Shown piece by piece: positions 22,387-31,511 of a stretch of 33,436 nucleotides of DNA. Under the pieces are notes generated by a model. It was not told the DNA's origin. It saw nothing but the letters and a program-made list of their open reading frames with translations, and searched no databases. The stretch is from the NCBI GenBank assembly GCA_033722675.1, contig JAWVYO010000017.1, forward strand, positions 1 through 33,436. The letters are read 5' to 3'. This DNA is from DATHYU01 sp033722675. Lineage in GTDB: Bacteria; Actinomycetota; Acidimicrobiia; Spongiisociales; UBA11373. The translations under genes and the position numbers were made by a program. Within the stretch, counting starts at the first letter, position 1; every line of letters begins with the position of its first letter.

Positions 22387-23411
22387 ACCAGGGTCTGCTG
22401 ACCGCCAGATGCGTCGGGCCGGGCGACGCCCAGGTGGTCGTAGGCCAGCGCCGTGGCGATCCGGCCCCGGGGCGTCCGCTGCAGCATCCCCAGCTGGAGG
22501 AGGAAGGGTTCGTACGCGTCCTCCACGGTCTCGGGTTCCTCCGCCACCGCGACGGCCAGCGTCGACAATCCCACCGGTCCCCCGCCGAACTTGTGGATCA
22601 CGGCGTCGAGGATCACCCGGTCGACCTTGTCGAGCCCGGCATGGTCGACCTCGAAGACGGTCAGCGCCTTCTCGGCGGTGTCGAGGTCGACGTGGCCGTC
22701 GGCCCGCACCGAGGCGTAGTCGCGGACCCGCCGCAGCAGCCGGTTGGCGATCCGAGGGGTGCCCCGGCTCCGGGCGGCGATCATCCGGGCGGCGTCGGGG
22801 TCGACGTCGACGTCGAGGATCCCCGCCGAGCGCTCGACGATGTGGCGCAGTTCGTCGGGCGGGTAGTAGTCGATGCGGGCGACGTAGCCGAAGCGGTCCC
22901 GCAGCGGCGGTGCCACCCGGCCGACCCGCGTCGTCGCCCCCACGAGGCAGAATCCGGGGAGGTCGAGGCGGATGGAGCGAGCCGCGGGGCCCTTGCCCAC
23001 GACGATGTCCAGTTGGAAGTCCTCCATGGCGGTGTAGAGGACCTCCTCGACGGCCCGGGGCAGGCGATGGATCTCGTCGATGAAGAGCACGTCGCCCGGT
23101 TCGAGGTTCGACAGGATGGCGGCGAGGTCGCCGGCCCGCTCGAGGGCCGGCCCCGAGGTGGCCCGGAACGTGGCGCCCATCTCTGCGGCCATGATCGCCG
23201 CCAGCGTCGTCTTCCCGAGCCCGGGGGGCCCGGAGAAGAGCGTGTGGTCGAGGGGCTCGCTCCGACCGCGGGCGGCCTCCACGAGGATCGCCAGACGCTC
23301 CTTCAGGTCGTCCTGGCCGACGAACTCGTCCAGCCGGCTCGGACGGAGCCCCGCGTCGAGCGTGACGTCCCCGGGCTCGACACTCCCCGAGAGCAGCCCC
23401 TCGTCCCTCAC
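22383..23411 (-). CDS. ruvB: Holliday junction branch migration helicase RuvB
   Basis: A 342-residue RuvB AAA+ motor that, with RuvA, drives branch migration of Holliday junctions. Family motifs: LRPSRLDEFVGQDDLKERL, Walker A LFSGPPGLGKTTLAAIMA, Walker B VLFIDEIHRLPRAVEEVLY, sensor GATTRVGRVAPPLRDRFGY, arginine-rich RGTPRIANRLLRRVRDYA and the C-terminal winged helix (GMLQRTPRGRIATALAYDHL). The start is a GTG at 23411 that overlaps the ruvA stop (GTGA); the long frame upstream is out-of-frame ruvA. Its own stop overlaps the phosphotransferase start. Confidence 0.97.
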   Translation of the reverse strand: MRDEGLLSGSVEPGDVTLDAGLRPSRLDEFVGQDDLKERLAILVEAARGRSEPLDHTLFSGPPGLGKTTLAAIMAAEMGATFRATSGPALERAGDLAAILSNLEPGDVLFIDEIHRLPRAVEEVLYTAMEDFQLDIVVGKGPAARSIRLDLPGFCLVGATTRVGRVAPPLRDRFGYVARIDYYPPDELRHIVERSAGILDVDVDPDAARMIAARSRGTPRIANRLLRRVRDYASVRADGHVDLDTAEKALTVFEVDHAGLDKVDRVILDAVIHKFGGGPVGLSTLAVAVAEEPETVEDAYEPFLLQLGMLQRTPRGRIATALAYDHLGVARPDASGGQQTLV

Positions 23412-23983
23412 TTCGGCGTCCCCAGCCGTCGGAGCGCCGTGCGGAGCAGGTCCTGGACACCCGGGCCGTCGGCCAGCCCCTCCATTGCCTCGCGGATCTC
23501 GGCCGCCTGGTACCCGAGGGATTCCAGCGCCTCGCGCACCTCGGCGAGCTCGGAATCGCCGCCGATGGACTCGGCCTCGGGGAGGTCGAGCCGCTCCCGG
23601 AGTTCGAGCACCAGCTTCTGGGCGGTGCGCTTGCCGATACCCGGCACGGTCGACAGGGTCGCCAGGTCCTCCGACGCCACGGCCCGCCGGAGCTCGCCCG
23701 GCGTCAGGCTGCCGAGCATGGCGAGGGCCACCTTCGGCCCCACGCCGCTGGCGCCCAGGAGGATCCGGAACAGGTCGCGCTCGTCCACGTTCGGGAACCC
23801 GAAGAGGGCGAGCTGATCCTCGCGCACGTGGGTGTGGGTGTGGACGACGGCGTCCTCCCCCACCCCGGGCAGCGCGGCCAGCCCGCGGGCCGCCATGGCG
23901 ATCTCGTACCCGACGCCCCCGACGTCCACGACCACCACGTCGATGCCCTTGGCGGCCACGGTCCCCCGGAGCCGGCCGATCAT
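23408..23983 (-). CDS. ruvA: Holliday junction-binding protein RuvA
   Basis: A 191-residue RuvA that holds the Holliday junction for RuvB. It begins MIGRLRGTVAAKGIDVVVVD (OB-fold domain), has the acidic-pin region and HTHVREDQLALFGFPNVDER, then two helix-hairpin-helix motifs (LLGASGVGPKVALAMLGSL and LSTVPGIGKRTAQKLVLEL). The C-terminal domain III (SELAEVREALESLGYQAAEI) contacts RuvB. The ATG at 23983 overlaps the ruvC stop (ATGA), which identifies the start. Confidence 0.97.
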   Translation of the reverse strand: MIGRLRGTVAAKGIDVVVVDVGGVGYEIAMAARGLAALPGVGEDAVVHTHTHVREDQLALFGFPNVDERDLFRILLGASGVGPKVALAMLGSLTPGELRRAVASEDLATLSTVPGIGKRTAQKLVLELRERLDLPEAESIGGDSELAEVREALESLGYQAAEIREAMEGLADGPGVQDLLRTALRRLGTPK

Positions 23984-24477
23984 CGGGCGGCCTCGACGGC
24001 CCGCCGCAGCCCCGAGGACTGGAGGTGGCAGAGGGCGATCGCCAGGGCGTCGGCGGCGTCCGCGGGTTTCGGGGCCTCGTCCAGCCCCAGGCGCATCGCG
24101 ACGACCTGCTGGACCTGGTCCTTCCCGGCGTCGCCGACGCCACACACCGCCATCTTCACGGCCGACGGCGTGTACTCGAACACCCGCAGACCGGCCTGCG
24201 CCGCCGACAGCATGATCGCTCCCGAGGCGCGCCCGACGGCCGTGGCGGTGCGAAGGTTACGGTTCACGAAGACCTGCTCGATGGCCATCTCGGCGGGACC
24301 GTACTCCTCGATGATCCCCGTCAGGTCGGTGTGGAGTTCCAGGAGCCGGCGCTCCAGGGGATCGTCGGGCGACGTGCGGACGGCCCCCGCCGCGATCGGT
24401 CGGGGGCGGCGCGAGGTCCGTTCGAGGACGGCGTAGCCCATCGTCGACAGGCCGGGGTCGATGCCGAGGACAAACAT
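23980..24477 (-). CDS. ruvC: Holliday junction resolvase RuvC
   Basis: A 165-residue RuvC endonuclease that cuts Holliday junctions. The four acidic catalytic residues are visible: Asp7 in LGIDPGLSTMGYAV, Glu67 in AEMAIEQVFVNRN, and Asp140 and Asp143 in KPADAADALAIALCH. The length is typical. It heads the ruvC-ruvA-ruvB-phosphotransferase chain of overlapping genes. A GGTACGCT element ends 10 nt before the ATG, and no ribosome binding site is obvious, so a very short leader is likely. Confidence 0.97.
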   Translation of the reverse strand: MFVLGIDPGLSTMGYAVLERTSRRPRPIAAGAVRTSPDDPLERRLLELHTDLTGIIEEYGPAEMAIEQVFVNRNLRTATAVGRASGAIMLSAAQAGLRVFEYTPSAVKMAVCGVGDAGKDQVQQVVAMRLGLDEAPKPADAADALAIALCHLQSSGLRRAVEAAR

Positions 24478-24487
24478 GTGTTCGATC

Positions 24488-24495
24488 AGCGTACC
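24488..24495 (-). promoter_or_regulatory. Putative extended -10 element for ruvCAB
   Basis: The minus strand reads GGTACGCT, the same octamer as upstream of the MBL hydrolase gene, ending 10 nt before the ruvC ATG and within the 42-bp yebC-ruvC gap. Pattern-based inference. Confidence 0.4.
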
Positions 24496-24519
24496 GGGGA
24501 CCCGGGACGCGAGCGAGGA

Positions 24520-25260
24520 TCAGCCGGCGACGGCTTCGAGGATCTCGTCCGACACGTCGAAGTTGGCGTAGACCGTCTGGACGTCGTCGAGGTCCTCGAG
24601 GGCGTCCACCAGGCGGAGCACCTGCTTCGCCTTGCCCTCGTCGAGGGGGACGGTGGTGGTCGGCAGCTGCGTGACCTCGGCCTGCACGACGGTGATCTCG
24701 GAGTCCTCCAGGGCACTGCGGACCGTCTGGAAGTCGCCGAGCGCGGTGATCACCTCGTACTGGTCGCCCGACTCCCGTACGTCCTCGGCCCCGGCCTCGA
24801 GGGCGGCGAGCATGATCTCGTCCTCGTCGCCCTGGCAGAGGACGTAGCCCTTCTGCTCGAACAGATAGGCCACCGACCCGGGCTCACCGAGGCTGCCCCC
24901 GTGGCGGGTGAAGGTGGACCGGACGTCGCTGGCGGCGCGGTTGCGGTTGTCGGTGAGGATCTGCACGTACATGGCGACGCCACCCGGGGCATAGCCCTCG
25001 TACCAGATCTCGTCGTAGTGGGTGGCCTCGACCTCGCCGATCCCCCGCTTGATGGCACGCTCGATGTTGTCGTTGGGCATCGAGGCGTCCTTCGCCTTCT
25101 GCACGGCGAGGGCGAGGGAGGCGTTCATCTCGGGATCGCCGCCGCCCTCCCGTGCCGCCACCTCGATGGCGCGGGCGAGCTTGCCGAAGAGCTTGCCGCG
25201 CTTGGCGTCCGCCGCGGCCTTCTTGTGCTTGATGGTCGACCACTTCGAATGACCGGACAT
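24520..25260 (-). CDS. yebC: YebC/PmpR-family translation or transcription factor
   Basis: A 246-residue YebC-family protein starting MSGHSKWSTIKHKKAAADAK, the family hallmark, followed by KLARAIEVAAREGGGDPEMN, MPNDNIERAIKRG, YEGYAPGGVAMYVQILTDN and ASDVRSTFTRHGG. Members are reported either as DNA-binding regulators or as ribosome-associated factors that help at difficult peptide stretches; which applies here is unknown. The ATG at 25260 shares one base with the pdxT stop (TGATG). The order pdxS-pdxT-yebC-ruvC is conserved in actinobacteria. Confidence 0.96.
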   Translation of the reverse strand: MSGHSKWSTIKHKKAAADAKRGKLFGKLARAIEVAAREGGGDPEMNASLALAVQKAKDASMPNDNIERAIKRGIGEVEATHYDEIWYEGYAPGGVAMYVQILTDNRNRAASDVRSTFTRHGGSLGEPGSVAYLFEQKGYVLCQGDEDEIMLAALEAGAEDVRESGDQYEVITALGDFQTVRSALEDSEITVVQAEVTQLPTTTVPLDEGKAKQVLRLVDALEDLDDVQTVYANFDVSDEILEAVAG

Positions 25261-25838
25261 CAGCGCTCCTTCGCCATCGCCACCAGCATCGAATGTAGCC
25301 GCGCGTCGTCGGTCAGCTCGGGATGGAAGGAGAGGGCGAGGATGCTCCCCTGTCGCACCACCACCGGGTGGCCGTCGACGTCGGCGAGCACCTCCACGTC
25401 GTCGCCGACGTCCTCGATCCACGGCGCTCTGATGAACACCGCATGGACCGGCTCGTCGAGGCCGTCGACGTCGAGATCGGCCTCGAAGGAGTCGACCTGC
25501 CGGCCGAAGGCGTTGCGACGGACGACGACGTCGAGCACGCCCAGCTGCACCTGGTCGCGCGCCTCTGCCGTGCCGGAGGCGAGGAAGATCATCCCGGCAC
25601 AGGTCCCCAGCACGGGCATGCCGTCGCCGATGTGCTTCTGCAGCGGCTCGACGAGGCCGTAGCGGTCGGCGAGCTTGCCGATGGTGGTGGACTCCCCGCC
25701 GGGGATCACGAGGGCGGCGACGGTGTCGAGCTCCTCGGGGCGCCGGACGAGGACCGCCTCGTGCCCCAACCGCGTGATGGCGGCGGCGTGCTCACGGAAG
25801 TCGCCCTGAAGGGCGAGCACGCCGATGCGCACGCTCAC
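25260..25838 (-). CDS. pdxT: Pyridoxal 5'-phosphate synthase glutaminase subunit PdxT
   Basis: A 192-residue class I glutamine amidotransferase that supplies ammonia to PdxS. It has IGVLALQGDFREHAAAITRL, the substrate loop PGGESTTIGKL, the nucleophile Cys in LGTCAGMIFLA, the family motif RRNAFGRQVDSFE, and the His-x-Glu pair in LSFHPELTDD. The start was placed at the GTG at 25838, where it overlaps the pdxS stop (GTGA); a second in-frame GTG lies at 25832. It is coupled upstream to pdxS and downstream to yebC. Confidence 0.96.
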   Translation of the reverse strand: MSVRIGVLALQGDFREHAAAITRLGHEAVLVRRPEELDTVAALVIPGGESTTIGKLADRYGLVEPLQKHIGDGMPVLGTCAGMIFLASGTAEARDQVQLGVLDVVVRRNAFGRQVDSFEADLDVDGLDEPVHAVFIRAPWIEDVGDDVEVLADVDGHPVVVRQGSILALSFHPELTDDARLHSMLVAMAKER

Positions 25839-26716
25839 CAGCCCCGGTTCGCCAGCCGCTCGTCGTCGGCCATCTTCGAGACCTCGAGACCCGGCATGGC
25901 GTCGCCGAGGCCGCGGGACACCTTTGCCACGATCTGGGGGTCCTCGAAGTAGGTGGTCGCCTCGACGATCGCGCGAGCGCGCCCGGCCGGGTCGCTGCTC
26001 TTGAAGATGCCGGAGCCGACGAACACGCCGTCGCACCCGAGCTGCATCATGAGCGCTGCGTCGGCGGGCGTGGCGATCCCGCCCGCGGCGAAGTTCACGA
26101 CGGGCAGCGTCGCGGTCTCGGCGATCTCCCGCACGAGGTCGTACGGAGCGCGCAGGTCGCGGGCCGCCGCCATGAGCTGGGCGTCGTCGAGCGTGCCGAT
26201 CCGCCGGATCTCGTCGGTCATCGTCCGCATGTGGCGGACCGCCTCGACGACGTTGCCGGTGCCGGCCTCGCCCTTCGTGCGGATCATCGCCGCGCCCTCA
26301 CCGATGCGGCGCAGCGCCTCACCCAGGTTCGTGGCGCCACAGACGAACGGAACGGTGAACGCCCACTTGTCGATGTGGTTGTCCTCGTCGGCGGGCGTGA
26401 GCACCTCGGACTCGTCGACGTAGTCGACGCCCAGCGCCTCGAGGACCTGGGCCTCGACGAAGTGCCCGATGCGGGCCTTGGCCATGACGGGGATGGAGAC
26501 CGCCTCGACGATCTCTTCGATCATCGACGGGTCGGACATGCGAGCCACACCGCCCTCGCGGCGGATGTCGGCGGGAACGCGCTCGAGCGCCATCACGGAG
26601 ACCGCACCCGCCTCCTCGGCGATGCGGGCCTGGTCGGCGTCGACGACGTCCATGATGACGCCGCCCTTGAGCATGTCGGCGAGGCCGCGCTTGACCCTGG
26701 TCGTGCCCTGCTCCAC
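25835..26716 (-). CDS. pdxS: Pyridoxal 5'-phosphate synthase subunit PdxS
   Basis: A 293-residue PdxS, the (beta/alpha)8 barrel that builds PLP from ribose 5-phosphate, glyceraldehyde 3-phosphate and ammonia. It shows KRGLADMLKGGVIMDVVDAD, ALERVPADIRREGGVARMSD, the catalytic Lys80 in VMAKARIGH, the second Lys in IRTKGEAGTGN, and the C-terminal phosphate-binding part GSGIFKSSDP. Length is typical. GAGGAG lies 6 nt before the ATG and a TAGAAT hexamer farther upstream marks a likely promoter after pimA. Confidence 0.98.
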   Translation of the reverse strand: MEQGTTRVKRGLADMLKGGVIMDVVDADQARIAEEAGAVSVMALERVPADIRREGGVARMSDPSMIEEIVEAVSIPVMAKARIGHFVEAQVLEALGVDYVDESEVLTPADEDNHIDKWAFTVPFVCGATNLGEALRRIGEGAAMIRTKGEAGTGNVVEAVRHMRTMTDEIRRIGTLDDAQLMAAARDLRAPYDLVREIAETATLPVVNFAAGGIATPADAALMMQLGCDGVFVGSGIFKSSDPAGRARAIVEATTYFEDPQIVAKVSRGLGDAMPGLEVSKMADDERLANRGW

Positions 26717-26748
26717 GGTGTTCTCCTCGTACGGGATGGGACCGTCGA

Positions 26749-26756
26749 ATTCTACC
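26749..26756 (-). promoter_or_regulatory. Putative extended -10 element for pdxS-pdxT-yebC
   Basis: The minus strand reads GGTAGAAT in the 54-bp gap between pimA and pdxS. Initiation about 7 nt later would leave a ~25-nt leader carrying the GAGGAG ribosome binding site. The hexamer TAGAAT is close to TATAAT. No clear -35 box. Confidence 0.5.
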
Positions 26757-26770
26757 CGGCGGGACCGCGT

Positions 26771-27808
26771 CTACCCCGACTCGACGGCGCTCCGGTATGC
26801 GTCGAGATACGCCCCGAGCACGGCGTCGCGGTCGAATCTCCGTGCCCGCTCGAGGGCGCGGTCGGCGGCGAGCTCCCTGGCCTCGTCGGTGAGGGTGTCG
26901 ACGAGCGCCGACCCGAGGGCGGCCACGTCACCCGGTTCCACGAGCCTCCCCGCATCGCCCACCACGGCCCGGAACGCCGCCAGGTCGCTGGCCACGGGGA
27001 CGCAGCCCGACGCCATCGCCTCCACGAGCACGATCCCGAAGCTCTCCCCGCCCAGGTTCGGCGCACAGAACACCGATGCGGAGGCCAGCTCCAGCCGCTT
27101 CACGTCCTCGGCGACGGGCCCCAGGTACCAGACACCGGGGGGCGCGTCGGCCCGTTCGGCGCCCACCACCCGGAGCTCGGCATCGGGCACCGCGGCGCGC
27201 ACCTCGGGCCAGGCCTCGAGCAGGACGTCGAGCCCCTTGCGCTCCTCGTCGCGGCCGAGGAAGACGACCCGGTGCGGCGAGGCACGTCCCGTCGACCGGT
27301 AGTCGTCGACATCCAGGCCGTTGGGGACGATGCGGGGCTCGGCGAACCCCTCCACCGCCGAGGCCGCCACCGGCGACACAGCGGTCGTCACCGCCATGGA
27401 ACGGGCGACACGGCGGAGAACCGGACGGCCGAAGCGGTACACCTGTCGGGCGAAGCCGCCGACGTCGGCGTGGAAGGTCCCCACCACGGGCACGGCGGCC
27501 CCGAGGACGGCGGCGACGCCGACGAGCGGCATGAAGGGCTCGTGCACGTGGGCGACGTCGGCGTCGCCGATCGCCCGCCGGACTCGGGCCACCACGCGAG
27601 GGTCCACCGAGATCGGGGCGCGCGACCGGTTCGTGGGGATCGACACGACGCCGCCGACATGGCGGGTCGCCGCCGGGCCCCCCGATCCGGGGGCCACCGC
27701 CCAGGCCTCGTGACCGGCCTCGCCCAGCCACCGAACCAGGCGGGCCACCTGGTCCTGGACACCACCGTGGGCGTCGAAGGCGTAGGGCGACACGACGGCC
27801 ACCCTCAC
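26771..27808 (-). CDS. pimA: GT4 glycosyltransferase, PimA-like phosphatidylinositol mannosyltransferase
   Basis: A 345-residue GT-B glycosyltransferase. The N-terminal VRVAVVSPYAFDAHGGVQDQ matches the PimA start pattern, HVHEPFMPLVGVAA and FHADVGGFARQVYRF follow, and the C-terminal nucleotide-sugar domain has VVFLGRDEERKGLDVLLEAW and APNLGGESFGIVLVEAMASG with the family's Glu pair. PimA adds the first mannose from GDP-mannose to phosphatidylinositol at the inner leaflet. The specificity call rests on context: pgsA and a PatA-like acyltransferase directly precede it, as in mycobacteria. The GTG start at 27808 overlaps the acyltransferase stop (GTGA). Confidence 0.9.
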   Translation of the reverse strand: MRVAVVSPYAFDAHGGVQDQVARLVRWLGEAGHEAWAVAPGSGGPAATRHVGGVVSIPTNRSRAPISVDPRVVARVRRAIGDADVAHVHEPFMPLVGVAAVLGAAVPVVGTFHADVGGFARQVYRFGRPVLRRVARSMAVTTAVSPVAASAVEGFAEPRIVPNGLDVDDYRSTGRASPHRVVFLGRDEERKGLDVLLEAWPEVRAAVPDAELRVVGAERADAPPGVWYLGPVAEDVKRLELASASVFCAPNLGGESFGIVLVEAMASGCVPVASDLAAFRAVVGDAGRLVEPGDVAALGSALVDTLTDEARELAADRALERARRFDRDAVLGAYLDAYRSAVESG

Positions 27809-28710
27809 GTGTCGGCCCCGCGATCGCTCGGCCAGTTCGGGACGATCACGTGCCACTGTTCGGGCCGGTGCCGGATGATCTCCTCGAGCACGCCCGCCAG
27901 CGCCTGGGTGCCGAGGGCCACCCGTTCCTCGGTGGTGGGCGCCTCGGGGATCTCGAGGGGCGGGTGGATGACGAAACGGTGGCCGGGGACGTCGTCACGG
28001 AAGTAGATGCCCACCGGCAGGAGGATCGCTCCCGTCCGTTCGGCGAGCGCCACCGGACCGGCGGGCAGCGTCGTCTCCTCCCCGAAGAAGGTCACCGGGA
28101 CCCCGCGCCCGGACAGGTCGCGATCGCTCAGGAGCGCCACCGTGCCGCCCTCGCGTACGCGCTTCGCCAACTCCCCCATGGCCCGCCGTCCCCGACCCGT
28201 CAGCACGACGTCGATCTCCATCGTCTCGCGCAGGCCCACGAACCACTCGGTGATGCGGGGATTCCCGAGGTTCTCCGCAGCGGCGAGCACCGGCGCGCCC
28301 TCGGCGGCCGCCCGCAGTCCGGCGACCTCCCAGTTCCCGAAGTGACCCACCGCCAGGACGATCCCCCGCTCGTCAGCGATCGCGGCGTGCAGCCGCTCCG
28401 GGTGCTCGAGGACGGACCGGTCCAGGATCGCCTGCTTGCGCCGGGGCCGGATCCAGAAGACCTCGGCCCAGTAGCGACCGTAGGAGGCCATGACCCGGCG
28501 GGCGGCCCTCGTCGCATCCACCCCGTCGCCCTGCACCCGCCGCTGATGTCGCTCGGCCATCCGGCGCTTCGAGGGGGCGAGATAGGAAAGGGCGAGCCCG
28601 AGACCCCGCCCCACCCGGCGCATCACCGGTTCGGGGAGGAGGCCGAAGAGCCCGACGAACAGCCGGACGGCGAGGTAGGCCGGCAGGGACCTCAGACGAT
28701 CTGACGCCAC
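27805..28710 (-). CDS. LpxL/HtrB-like lysophospholipid acyltransferase, PatA-like
   Basis: A 301-residue acyltransferase of the LpxL/HtrB superfamily. The catalytic HxxxxE motif is GHFGNWE (about residues 119-125), with VALLSDRDLSGRGVPVTFFG and LPAGPVALAERTGAILLPVG characteristic of the family. Its place between pgsA and pimA matches the mycobacterial PatA, which acylates phosphatidylinositol mannosides. The GTG start at 28710 lies within the last 19 bp of the phosphatidyltransferase gene. A longer frame upstream is antisense or out-of-frame material and is not used. The start could be a few codons later. Confidence 0.9.
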   Translation of the reverse strand: MASDRLRSLPAYLAVRLFVGLFGLLPEPVMRRVGRGLGLALSYLAPSKRRMAERHQRRVQGDGVDATRAARRVMASYGRYWAEVFWIRPRRKQAILDRSVLEHPERLHAAIADERGIVLAVGHFGNWEVAGLRAAAEGAPVLAAAENLGNPRITEWFVGLRETMEIDVVLTGRGRRAMGELAKRVREGGTVALLSDRDLSGRGVPVTFFGEETTLPAGPVALAERTGAILLPVGIYFRDDVPGHRFVIHPPLEIPEAPTTEERVALGTQALAGVLEEIIRHRPEQWHVIVPNWPSDRGADT

Positions 28711-29282
28711 GTCCGCACGAACCGCTGCGCCGCGGTGAGCCACACGAGTCCCGTCAGGATCCACACCCCCCATTCGAGGGTCGGCAGGCCGAATCCCTCG
28801 AGGCCGACGCCGAGACAGAAGACGATGATCCGCTCGGCGCGGCCCATGAGCCCGCCCTTGCCCGTCACGTCGGCACCCTCCGCCTTCGCCCGGAGGAAGG
28901 GGATGAGCAGCGAGGCGGCCATGCCGCTCGATGCGATCACGGTGAGCAGGGCCTCCGACTCCGAGGAGAGGTAGTACATGAGGCCGGTCCACATCGCGAC
29001 CTCGCCGAGGCGGTCGGTGAAGGTGTCGAGGAGTGCTCCCCTGGCGCTCTCCGAACCCGTCATCCGGGCGAGGACGCCGTCGAGGACGTCGAGAGCGGCT
29101 CCGAACCCGACGATCCCGCATCCCCACGCCAGCTCGCCGGCGCCGATGAGGACGGCGCCCGTGAGCGTGATGAGGAATCCGAGCACGGTGATCGCCGACG
29201 GCGACAACCCGACGCGCCGGGCGAGCCTGGCGATGGGATCGACGGCCCGGGACACGCGTTTGCGGGCGTAGATGTCGAGCAC
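28692..29282 (-). CDS. pgsA: CDP-alcohol phosphatidyltransferase, probable phosphatidylinositol phosphate synthase
   Basis: A 196-residue multi-pass membrane enzyme. The CDP-alcohol motif DG(x2)AR(x8)G(x3)D(x3)D is complete: Asp68-Gly69, Ala72-Arg73, Gly82, Asp86 and Asp90. Membrane helices flank it. The family joins CDP-diacylglycerol to an alcohol; with PatA-like and PimA-like genes directly downstream, inositol phosphate is the most likely acceptor, as in actinobacterial PgsA1. The start is a GTG at 29282 with AGGAGG 5 nt upstream, preferred over longer in-frame starts that lack both. A TACCTT hexamer upstream may be its promoter. Confidence 0.93.
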   Translation of the reverse strand: MLDIYARKRVSRAVDPIARLARRVGLSPSAITVLGFLITLTGAVLIGAGELAWGCGIVGFGAALDVLDGVLARMTGSESARGALLDTFTDRLGEVAMWTGLMYYLSSESEALLTVIASSGMAASLLIPFLRAKAEGADVTGKGGLMGRAERIIVFCLGVGLEGFGLPTLEWGVWILTGLVWLTAAQRFVRTWRQIV

Positions 29283-29305
29283 GGGGTCCTCCTGCGACCC
29301 TCGGG

Positions 29306-29311
29306 AAGGTA
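29306..29311 (-). promoter_or_regulatory. Putative -10 element for pgsA-patA-pimA
   Basis: The minus strand reads TACCTT about 24 nt before the GTG start, with the AGGAGG ribosome binding site between them. No good -35 match is visible. Confidence 0.35.
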
Positions 29312-29400
29312 GCAGACGGACCGGGGACGTCCGCCGCCGCCGGGGGCCGAAGGGCCCCGGGAGCAGGGCCGATGGCCCGGGAACGCCCTCCGACGCCCCG

Positions 29401-29408
29401 GGTAGACT
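29401..29408 (+). promoter_or_regulatory. Putative extended -10 element for the EF-G2-like gene
   Basis: GGTAGACT lies 26 nt before the TTG start, in the 152-bp divergent gap with pgsA. Initiation here would exclude the upstream ATG at 29372, in agreement with the TTG start. No clear -35 box. Confidence 0.4.
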
Positions 29409-29423
29409 CGCCGGACCGGAACC

Positions 29424-29430
29424 AGGAGGT
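29424..29430 (+). promoter_or_regulatory. Ribosome binding site AGGAGGT that fixes the TTG start
   Basis: A near-perfect Shine-Dalgarno sequence AGGAGGT ends 4 nt before TTG at 29435 (5 nt from the end of AGGAGG). It identifies the rare TTG as the start rather than the ATG at 29372. Confidence 0.8.
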
Positions 29431-29434
29431 CTTC

Positions 29435-31489
<2,055 letters not shown>

Positions 31490-31511
31490 ACCCCGAGGAG
31501 AAGACCGCACC

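Noticed and set aside
22383..24143. Extended 586-residue ruvB and extended ruvA, pimA, patA and queA frames
   Set aside because: In each case the extra N-terminus is out-of-frame neighbour sequence or unlike the family; overlap-type starts (GTGA, ATGA) or conserved N-termini give the shorter forms.
29372..29434. ATG at 29372 as the start of the EF-G2-like gene
   Set aside because: The 21 extra residues are not EF-G-like, and a strong AGGAGGT site sits directly before the TTG at 29435.
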